From Pseudomonadota bacterium (GTDB lineage Bacteria; Pseudomonadota; Gammaproteobacteria; Burkholderiales; Burkholderiaceae_C): a stretch of 64,000 nt of DNA. The notes beneath the pieces were generated by a model, which saw only the letters and a list, made by a program, of their open reading frames with translations, was not told where the DNA came from and did no database searches. A program made the position numbers and the translations under genes. Numbering within the stretch: the first letter of the stretch is position 1; each line of letters begins with the position of its first letter. Positions 57,889 through 64,000 of the stretch are shown here, piece after piece. The stretch lies in contig JADFIG010000010.1 of the NCBI GenBank assembly GCA_022566735.1, positions 35,961 through 99,960 on the forward strand, read 5' to 3'.

Positions 57889-58659
57889 ATGAACACACCT
57901 GCCAACGACACCTGCATCGAGTTCGACAATGTGCTGGCCGGCTACGGCGAGTTCATGATCCTCAACAACCTGAGCTTCAAGGCCAGGCGCGGCAAGATCA
58001 CGCTGCTGCTGGGCCCCAACGGCGCGGGCAAGTCCACCGTGCTCAAGGCCATCTTCGGCCTGGTGAAGATGCGCTCGGGCGCCATCAAGCTCGATGGCGA
58101 AAACATCACCGGTGCCAGCGCGAAAGACCTGCTGGTCAAGCACGGCATCGCCTTCGTGCCGCAGGGCCGCAACCTGTTCGGCCAGCTCTCGGTCTACGAG
58201 AACCTGGAGCTGGGCGGCATCACGCTGGGCATGAAGACCACGCACGAGCGCATCCCCGAGGTGCTGGAGCGCTTCCCCCGCGTCAAGGAGCGCCTGCACT
58301 CGCTGGCCTCCTCGCTGTCGGGCGGCGAGCAAAAGCAGCTGGAAGTGGGCCGCGCGCTGCTGCTGCGCCCCAAGGTCATCCTGATCGACGAACCCTCCAT
58401 CGGCCTGTCGCCCATGGTCGTGGCCGACGTCTTCAAGCTGCTGCGCAAGCTGGCCGACCAGGGCACCACGGTGCTGATGGTCGAGCAGAACGTCAAGAGC
58501 GCGCTGAAGATGGCCGACGAAGCCATCGCCCTGGAATCGGGCCGCCTGGTGCTGCACAAGCCCGCCGACGAGCTCCTGGCCGACCCCAACCTCGAACGCA
58601 TCTTCCTTGGCGGCGCCCACGCGGCCCCCGCCACCGCCACCACCACTGCCACCACTTGA
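57889..58659 (+). CDS. ABC transporter ATPase (LivF-like)
   Basis: A 256-residue ATPase. Walker A GPNGAGKST, signature LSGGEQKQLEVG, Walker B VILIDEPSIGLSP and the switch region VLMVEQNVKSAL are intact. The last 15 residues are Ala/Thr-rich. It closes the five-gene transporter operon and a strong terminator follows 40 bp later. Confidence 0.93.
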   Translation: MNTPANDTCIEFDNVLAGYGEFMILNNLSFKARRGKITLLLGPNGAGKSTVLKAIFGLVKMRSGAIKLDGENITGASAKDLLVKHGIAFVPQGRNLFGQLSVYENLELGGITLGMKTTHERIPEVLERFPRVKERLHSLASSLSGGEQKQLEVGRALLLRPKVILIDEPSIGLSPMVVADVFKLLRKLADQGTTVLMVEQNVKSALKMADEAIALESGRLVLHKPADELLADPNLERIFLGGAHAAPATATTTATT

Positions 58660-58698
58660 GCGCGCGGCAGACTGGGCTTCGGCACAGGCTGCACCTTC

Positions 58699-58732
58699 GG
58701 GGCGTGTCCTTCACCGGACACGCCCCTTTTTT
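58699..58732 (+). terminator. Strong intrinsic terminator of the ABC operon
   Basis: GGGGCGTGTCC and GGACACGCCCC form a perfect 11-bp stem with a 6-nt loop, followed by six T residues on the plus strand. Confidence 0.93.
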
Positions 58733-58804
58733 GCGCCTGCGATCGGCCATCAACGCATCCACACGCACGCCCCCACGCACGCCTCACCGTCGCCCCAGAG
58801 GGTC

Positions 58805-58935
58805 GCCAGGGGAGGCCGCTGCGGGCCCGCATGCGCGGTGTCCTGCCCGTGCCCGGCCTGATCGGTGTTCAAGGGGTGACGGCCACCGGACTCGGTGGTG
58901 CCCCGCGCCCAAGGCCTGCAGCGGCCTCCCCTGGC
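58805..58935. repeat. Long-spaced inverted repeat in a gene-free region
   Basis: GCCAGGGGAGGCCGCTGC (58805-58822) is perfectly complementary to GCAGCGGCCTCCCCTGGC (58918-58935), 95 bp apart. A smaller hairpin (CCACCG-gact-CGGTGG) lies inside. The surrounding 58733-59042 stretch holds no credible gene. It could fold into a large stem-loop RNA or be the relic of a small mobile element. Confidence 0.6.
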
Positions 58936-59042
58936 CGCCCTCGGCCGCACCAGCCTCCGCACGGCCCCGGCACAGGCGCAGCACGAACCCAGCACGGCCC
59001 CGGCACAGCGTCCCCCAAGGCCTCACCACAAACATCTCGCCC

Positions 59043-59068
59043 AAAGAAAAAGGGCCCGAAGGCCCTTT
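59043..59068 (-). terminator. Terminator of the MFS gene
   Basis: AAAGGGCC and GGCCCTTT form a perfect 8-bp stem around a tetraloop (TTCG on the reverse strand), with TTCTTT continuing on the reverse strand. It lies 26 bp after the MFS stop. Confidence 0.85.
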
Positions 59069-59094
59069 GACAACACGGACGTGACGGCGTCAGA

Positions 59095-60429
59095 TCAGGC
59101 CGCCTCCACCTGGCGCGGCGCCATGAAGTACAGCCACGTCAACGCCACGAAGTAAGCGCACGGAATCATCGTGAACAACACCGTGTAGTTGTTGTTCGTC
59201 GCCGTCAGCACATAGCCCACCAGCTGCGTCATGAACATCCCGCCGATGGCACCGATCATCCCGCCGAAGCCGAACACCGAGCTCACCACGTGCTTGGGCG
59301 TGTAGTCCATCACCATCGACCAGATGTTGGCCGTCCAGGCCTGGTGCGCACCGATGGCCAGCGAAATCGCCGCCACCGCCATCCACAGGCTGCTCGCACC
59401 CGCGGCGAACACCACCGAGGTGATGCACAGCGCGCAGATCAGCATCGACAGCAGCCGCGCCTTCACCGGCTGCATGCCCCGGCCGATCATCCACGACGAC
59501 AGGATGCCGCCGCCCACGCTGCCCACGTCGGCCGTCAGGTAGATGATGATCAGCGGGATGCCCATCTTCGAGACGCTGATGCCCAGGTTGTACTGCTGGT
59601 TCAGGAAGGGCGGCAGCCAGTAGAGGTAGAACCAGAACACCGGCGCCGTCATGGCGAAGGCCAGCGCGAAGGCCCAGGTGCCGCGCATGCGGATGATGCG
59701 CGAGTAAGGCACCTTCTCGGCCTCGGGCTCCACGCCTTGCTGCACGTGCTGCAGTTCGCGGGCCGAAACGCCAGGGTGCTCCTCGGGGTTGTTGTAGTGC
59801 TTCCACCAGAAGAACAGCCACACCGCGCCCAGTGCACCGATGACATAGAAAGCCACCTGCCAGCCCCAGACCTGCAGGATGAAGGGCAGCATCACCGGCG
59901 TCAGCATCGCGCCCACATTGGTGCCGGCGTTGAAGATGCCGGTGGCCATGGCGCGCTCGCTGGCGGGGAACCACAGGCGCGTCGTCTTCACGCACGAGGG
60001 GTAGTTGGCGGCTTCGGCCAGGCCCAGGAAGAAGCGGCAGACCATGAAGCCCACGGCCGACACGGCCAGACCGTGCGCCCCCGCGGCGATGCTCCACAGC
60101 AGCACGGCCAGCGCAAACGCGCGCTTGACACCGACCACGTCGATGAAGCGGCCTTGTGCGGCGAAGCCGATGGCGTAACCCACCTGGAACCAGAAATTGA
60201 TGTCGGCGTAGTCCTTGGGCGTCCAGTTCATGGCCTTGGCCAGCACCGGCTGCATCACGCCGAGCGCGGCGCGGTCGATGTAGTTCAGCGTGGTCGCGAA
60301 GAACACCAGCGACAGCATCACCCAGCGGGTTTTGCCGATGGCCAGGGCCTGGCGCATCTTCTGGCCTGCGCTCAGGGAAGCGGCGGGTGAACCGCCGTCG
60401 TGGGTCATGGGGTTGGGGGTGACGGCCAT
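59095..60429 (-). CDS. MFS transporter, anion:cation symporter family
   Basis: A 444-residue permease with 12 hydrophobic segments. LNYIDRAALGVMQPVLAKAM is the ACS-family (ExuT/GudP/PhT) first-helix signature and FLGLAEAANYPSCVKTTRLW the motif after helix 4. ACS members import sugar acids and aromatic acids by H+ symport. Divergent placement from the shikimate-dehydrogenase-like gene suggests a shikimate, quinate or dehydroshikimate importer; this is inference. The ATG at 60429 is preferred because GGAGA precedes it at good spacing; one at 60444 is the alternative. Confidence 0.85.
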   Translation of the reverse strand: MAVTPNPMTHDGGSPAASLSAGQKMRQALAIGKTRWVMLSLVFFATTLNYIDRAALGVMQPVLAKAMNWTPKDYADINFWFQVGYAIGFAAQGRFIDVVGVKRAFALAVLLWSIAAGAHGLAVSAVGFMVCRFFLGLAEAANYPSCVKTTRLWFPASERAMATGIFNAGTNVGAMLTPVMLPFILQVWGWQVAFYVIGALGAVWLFFWWKHYNNPEEHPGVSARELQHVQQGVEPEAEKVPYSRIIRMRGTWAFALAFAMTAPVFWFYLYWLPPFLNQQYNLGISVSKMGIPLIIIYLTADVGSVGGGILSSWMIGRGMQPVKARLLSMLICALCITSVVFAAGASSLWMAVAAISLAIGAHQAWTANIWSMVMDYTPKHVVSSVFGFGGMIGAIGGMFMTQLVGYVLTATNNNYTVLFTMIPCAYFVALTWLYFMAPRQVEAA

Positions 60430-60564
60430 GGTTGAAATCTCCATCTGCGGCTGGTCAACAGCCTTGAGCGCCTTGCATGCGGGGCCCCACCGTCATGCGG
60501 TGCCCCTGTCGATGGACGCGACGATAGGCCTGTGCGGCAGGCGCTTCAACCCGCCATCGGCACA

Positions 60565-60583
60565 TGCGCGCGATATGCGCGCA
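60565..60583. promoter_or_regulatory. Palindromic operator between MFS and SDH-like genes
   Basis: TGCGCG-N7-CGCGCA is a perfect palindrome with a 7-bp centre. It has the same arms and spacing as the palindrome upstream of the ABC transporter at 53953-53973. It lies in the 271-bp divergent region and could control both genes. Confidence 0.6.
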
Positions 60584-60700
60584 CCCTGCACGCAGGGCGA
60601 TCCAATCTTGGGTTTCCCCTTGGTTCAAGCGGAAGCGGCCGTTGGGCATCGTGTCGGCCATGGACAGCGCCAGACGCTGATTCCCACTGGAGACACATCC

Positions 60701-61534
60701 ATGATCAACGGCAACACCACCCTCATCGCCCACATCGGCTACCCCACGTCGACCTTCAAGTCCCCCATGATCTACAACCCCTGGTTCGAACAACAGGGGA
60801 TCAACGCGGTGGTCGTGCCCCTGGGCGTCAAGCCCGAGCACTACGCCGAGTTCCTCCAGGCCTTGTTCAAGACCACCAACGTGCGCGGTGCCCTCATCAC
60901 CATGCCGCACAAGGTCGTGACCATGGACCTGGTCGACGAGCTCACACCCACGGCCCTGGTGGCCGGCGCGGCCAACGCCGTGCTCTGCCGCGAAGACGGC
61001 ACGCTGCTGGGTGACCAGTTCGACGGCGCCGGCTTCGTGCGCGGTGTGCTGCGCAAGGGCCAGGTGCTCAAGGGCAAGCGCGTGCTGGTGTCGGGCAATG
61101 GCGGCGTGGGCTGCGCCATCGCGGCGTCGCTGGCCGATGCGGGCGTGGCCGAGATGGCGCTGTTCGACAGCAACTCCGCCTCGTCGGCATCGCTGGCCCA
61201 GCGCCTGCAACAGCACCACCCGGCCTTGAAGGTCAGCACCGGCTCGAACGACCCGGCCGGCTTCGACCTCATCGTCAACGCCACGCCGCTGGGCATGAAG
61301 GAAGACGACCCGCTGCCCTTCGACATCGACCGCATCGCGCCCAGCACCTTCGTGGGCGAGGTGGTGATGAAGCAGGAGATCACGCCGCTGCTGGCCGCGG
61401 CCCGGGCCAAGGGCTGCCCCATCCAGGTCGGCACGGACATGCTCTTCGAGATGATCCCGGCCTACCTGGAGTTCTTCGGCTTCGGCACGGCCACACCGCA
61501 AGAGCTGCGCGCCGTGGCACAGATCAGCTACTGA
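60701..61534 (+). CDS. Shikimate/quinate dehydrogenase-like protein
   Basis: A 277-residue AroE-superfamily oxidoreductase. The catalytic Lys is in LITMPHK and the partner Asp region reads GDQFDGAGFV; the nucleotide loop is VSGNGGVGCAIA. The N-terminal substrate motif, normally HSxSP in AroE, reads TFKSP, and the usual NTDG reads QFDG. It is therefore a paralogue (SdhL/YdiB/RifI-like), not the housekeeping AroE. Context suggests it oxidises shikimate or quinate to enter the catabolic route. The ATG has GGAGA upstream. Confidence 0.82.
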   Translation: MINGNTTLIAHIGYPTSTFKSPMIYNPWFEQQGINAVVVPLGVKPEHYAEFLQALFKTTNVRGALITMPHKVVTMDLVDELTPTALVAGAANAVLCREDGTLLGDQFDGAGFVRGVLRKGQVLKGKRVLVSGNGGVGCAIAASLADAGVAEMALFDSNSASSASLAQRLQQHHPALKVSTGSNDPAGFDLIVNATPLGMKEDDPLPFDIDRIAPSTFVGEVVMKQEITPLLAAARAKGCPIQVGTDMLFEMIPAYLEFFGFGTATPQELRAVAQISY

Positions 61535-61539
61535 GCCGC

Positions 61540-62364
61540 TCAGCGTGGCAGCACCTCGCCGATGCGCTGCGCCACCGCCAGCAGCGCCGGCAGGCACTGC
61601 TCCTGCATGGCCGTGGCATTGCGGCGCTGCGGCTGGCTGCTGACGTTGATCGCCGCCACCACGCGGCCGCTGCGGTCGCAGATGGGCACGGCCAGGGAGA
61701 TCAGCCCGACCTCCAGCTCCTCGTTGATCAGGGCCCAGCCCTTGCGCCGCACCTGCGACAGCACCTGCAGGAGCTTGTCCGGGTCGGTCACGGTGCGCGA
61801 GGTGCGGGCGCCCAGGTCCATCGCGGCCACGCGGCGCTCGCGCTCGTCTTCCGGCAAGGCGGCCAGCAGGACACGCCCCATCGATGTGCAATGCGCCGGC
61901 AGGCGCGAGCCGACGCCCAGGTTGATCGACATGATCTTGTGCGCCGGCACGCGCAGCACATAGACGATGTCGTCGCCATCGAGCACCGCGGCCGAGGTGG
62001 ACTCGTGCAGCGTCTGCGTCAGCTCCTCCATCAGCGGCTGGGCCACGTGCCACCAGGGCTGCGCGGCCAGGTAGGCAAAGCCCAGCTCCAGCACCTTGGG
62101 CGTGAGGCGGAAGTCGCGCCCTTCCAGCGCCACATAGCCCAGGCCCTGCAAGGTCAGCAGGATGCGGCGCACCCCGGCGCGGGTCAGGCCGGTGCGCTCG
62201 GCCGCCTGCGTGAGCGTCAGCGTGGGCGCGTCGGCACCGAAGCTGCGCAGGACGGCCAGCCCCCGCGCGAAGGACTGCACATGGCTGTCGCTGGGGCGCA
62301 GGGTCTCGGCATCGGCGCCAGCGTCGCTGGCAGCGGACAAGGGGGCAGGGGTGCGTGTGGCCAT
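61540..62364 (-). CDS. IclR-family regulator of the pca regulon (PcaR/PcaU-like)
   Basis: A 274-residue regulator. After a polar lead come VQSFARGLAVLRSFGADAPT and AAERTGLTRAGVRRILLTL, then STSAAVLDGDDIVYVLRVPA, MGRVLLAALPEDE and GLISLAVPICDRSGRVVAAI, a close match to the PcaR/PobR/PcaU group. It is divergent from pcaIJ, where two IclR-like operators lie. The ATG at 62364 is preferred over an upstream in-frame start. Confidence 0.88.
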   Translation of the reverse strand: MATRTPAPLSAASDAGADAETLRPSDSHVQSFARGLAVLRSFGADAPTLTLTQAAERTGLTRAGVRRILLTLQGLGYVALEGRDFRLTPKVLELGFAYLAAQPWWHVAQPLMEELTQTLHESTSAAVLDGDDIVYVLRVPAHKIMSINLGVGSRLPAHCTSMGRVLLAALPEDERERRVAAMDLGARTSRTVTDPDKLLQVLSQVRRKGWALINEELEVGLISLAVPICDRSGRVVAAINVSSQPQRRNATAMQEQCLPALLAVAQRIGEVLPR

Positions 62365-62436
62365 GGTGCTGAACAGATGACGCCATTGTGCCCATGCGCG
62401 CGCCCGCGGCGTGGGCGCCACCACGGGCTGACCGCC

Positions 62437-62509
62437 TTGACAGCTTCGTGACAGGGCGGTACGCTGCGCGCATGTTCGGTATGCGAATTAATGTTCGCTA
62501 TTAGAACAC
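62437..62509 (+). promoter_or_regulatory. pcaIJ promoter with twin IclR-type operators
   Basis: TTGACA (62437-62442) and TACGCT (62460-62465) are spaced 17 bp. Just downstream, two 19-bp direct repeats begin at 62472 and 62491, each a dyad: TTCG-GTATG-CGAA and TGTTC-GCTATTA-GAACA. The half-site resembles the PcaR box known from Pseudomonas pcaI (GTTCGATAATCGCAC). Operators over the start site suggest repression relieved by inducer. Confidence 0.6.
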
Positions 62510-62604
62510 AAGATTCGGCGCCGGCAAGGCGCCTTGTTCACCTGAACGGTGGCGTGGCCGCAGCCGAGGCAGCACCCAAGGCACCACCCACCTGGAGACA
62601 CCCC

Positions 62605-63306
62605 ATGATCCAGAAAATCGTCAAGACCCCGGCCGACGCGCTGGCCGACGTGCGCGACGGCGCCACGGTGATGATCGGCGGCTTCGGCACGGCCGGCCAA
62701 CCCAACGAGCTGATCGACGCCCTGATCGAGACCGGCGCCAAAGACCTCGTCATCGTCAACAACAACGCGGGCAACGGCGACACTGGCCTGGCCGCGCTGC
62801 TGGCCAAGAAGCGCGTGCGCAAGATCATCTGCTCCTTCCCGCGCCAGTCCGACAGCCACCACTTCGACGCGCTCTACCGCGCCGGCGAACTGGAGCTGGA
62901 ACTCGTGCCACAAGGCAACCTGGCCGAGCGCATCCGCGCCGCCGGCGCCGGCATCGGCGGCTTCTTCACGCCCACCGGCTACGGCACCGAGCTGGCCAAG
63001 GGCAAGGAAACCCGCGAGATCAACGGCAAGATGTACGTGCTCGAAGCGCCCATCCACGCCGACTTCGCCCTCATCAAGGCCGAAAAGGGCGACCGCTGGG
63101 GCAACCTCACCTACCGCATGACGGCGCGCAATTTCGGGCCGATCATGGCCATGGCCGCCAAGACCACCGTCGCCACCGTGCACGAGGTGGTCGAGCTCGG
63201 CGCGCTGGACCCGGAAGCCGTCATCACCCCCGGCCTGTTCGTGCAACGCGTGGTGCCGATTGCCCGCACCGCCACCGCCGCCGGCGGTTTCAAGCGCACC
63301 GCCTGA
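62605..63306 (+). CDS. pcaI: 3-oxoadipate CoA-transferase subunit A
   Basis: With PcaJ it moves CoA from succinyl-CoA to 3-oxoadipate, the penultimate pathway step. The 233-residue subunit has DGATVMIGGFGTAGQPNELI, NNNAGNGDTGLAALL, and GIGGFFTPTGYGT, all typical of class I CoA-transferase A subunits. GGAGA lies 9 nt before the ATG. It is followed by pcaJ after 11 nt. Confidence 0.95.
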   Translation: MIQKIVKTPADALADVRDGATVMIGGFGTAGQPNELIDALIETGAKDLVIVNNNAGNGDTGLAALLAKKRVRKIICSFPRQSDSHHFDALYRAGELELELVPQGNLAERIRAAGAGIGGFFTPTGYGTELAKGKETREINGKMYVLEAPIHADFALIKAEKGDRWGNLTYRMTARNFGPIMAMAAKTTVATVHEVVELGALDPEAVITPGLFVQRVVPIARTATAAGGFKRTA

Positions 63307-63317
63307 GGAGAGACACC

Positions 63318-63988
63318 ATGAGCCAAGTCAACCACACCACCCTGCCCCGCTGGACGCGTGACCAGATGGCCGCCCGCGTCGCTGCCGACATCCCCGACGG
63401 CGCCGTCGTCAACCTCGGCATCGGCCTGCCCACCGCGGTGGCCAACCACCTCAGCGCCGACAAGGAAGTCGTGCTGCACTCCGAGAACGGCGTCATCGGC
63501 ATGGGCCCCGCGCCGGCCGAAGGCGAAGAGGACTTCGACCTCATCAACGCCGGCAAGCAGCCCGTGACCCTGCTGCCGGGCGGCTGCTTCTTCCACCACG
63601 CCGACAGCTTCGCCATGATGCGCGGCGGCCACCTCGACGTCTGCGTGCTCGGCGCCTTCCAGGTCTCGGCCACGGGCGACCTGGCCAACTGGAGCACGGG
63701 CGAGGCCGGTGCCATTCCCGCCGTGGGCGGCGCCATGGACCTGGCCGTGGGCGCCAGACCTGGGTGATGATGGACCTGCTGACCAAGACCGGCGAATGCA
63801 AGGTCGTCGAGGCCTGCAGCTATCCGCTCACGGGCCTGTCCTGCGTCAAGCGCATCTACACCGACCTGTGCACGCTGGAATGCACGCCCGAGGGCCTGCG
63901 CCTGATCGACACCGTGCCCGGCCTCTCGCACGCCGAGCTGCAGTCCATCGTGGGCCTGCCCATCAAGGACGCGACGGCCACGGCCTGA
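63318..63988 (+). pseudogene. pcaJ: 3-oxoadipate CoA-transferase subunit B, frameshifted
   Basis: The first frame (63318-63767) carries DGAVVNLGIGLPTAVANHL and the catalytic Glu in LHSENGVIGMG, then ends early at a TGA after LAVGARPG. The second frame (to 63988) resumes at QTWVMMDLLTKTGECK and runs to the normal C-terminus. Compared with the usual VGA(R/K)QTWVMMD, four bases appear missing near 63753-63757. The catalytic Glu is before the lesion, but the truncated 149-residue product lacks the last third. It may be a true mutation or a sequencing error. Confidence 0.85.
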
Positions 63989-64000
63989 TCCCTCCGCTCC

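Overview
The window is about 64 kb of high-GC DNA with dense, short-gap operons. Gene content and order (rplU-rpmA-obgE-proB, proS/rppH divergent, slyX, alaC, a phasin, an Omp32-type porin, many LysR/IclR/MFS genes) suggest a betaproteobacterium of the order Burkholderiales, most likely Comamonadaceae or a close relative. This is inferred from protein character only. No rRNA, tRNA, insertion sequence or CRISPR array was found.

Region 1 (1-16.7 kb) is mostly housekeeping: 3'-truncated proS, rppH, a periplasmic binding protein, the rplU-rpmA and obgE-proB units, a patatin, a LOG-family protein, a MoeB/ThiF E1-like enzyme, a C-terminal processing protease, a FlaA1/WbpM-type nucleotide-sugar dehydratase, a GST, a ferredoxin and DNA polymerase IV. 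ObgE is unusual in carrying a histone-H1-like Lys/Ala tail of about 110 residues made of 15-bp tandem repeats.

Region 2 (16.7-41.5 kb) is accessory metabolism and regulation: an orphan FlgC-like protein, a large winged-helix/ATPase regulator, MFS exporters, a DUF748/AsmA-like giant, a molybdenum hydroxylase set (iorA-iorB-mocA), a DHH phosphoesterase, an OYE-slyX-kinase operon, phasin, alaC, and a polyamine-type binding protein translationally coupled to a diguanylate cyclase (an NspS/MbaA-like arrangement).

Region 3 (41.5-64 kb) is a catabolic supercluster for quinate/shikimate and protocatechuate. AroQ and a split QuiC (two adjacent genes) would make protocatechuate from dehydroquinate; PcaHG, PcaB, a PcaC-PcaD fusion and PcaIJ would carry it to 3-oxoadipyl-CoA. 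A shikimate-dehydrogenase-like enzyme, an MFS transporter, a LivKHMGF-type ABC transporter and a porin would supply substrate. PcaQ (LysR), two IclR regulators and a TetR regulator accompany them, and repeated palindromes upstream of several units look like their operators. Two lesions stand out: pcaJ has a frameshift, and the PcaD half of the fusion lacks its nucleophile serine.

Between the convergent pcaB-pcaCD and pcaHG units lies an island of about 2.1 kb (44.35-46.5 kb). It holds a PAAR protein, a decayed type VI secretion-type effector, a putative immunity lipoprotein, a broken Fic gene, and a degenerate 21-bp-period repeat array of about 24 units that begins just after pcaCD. This array is the most unexplained structure in the window.
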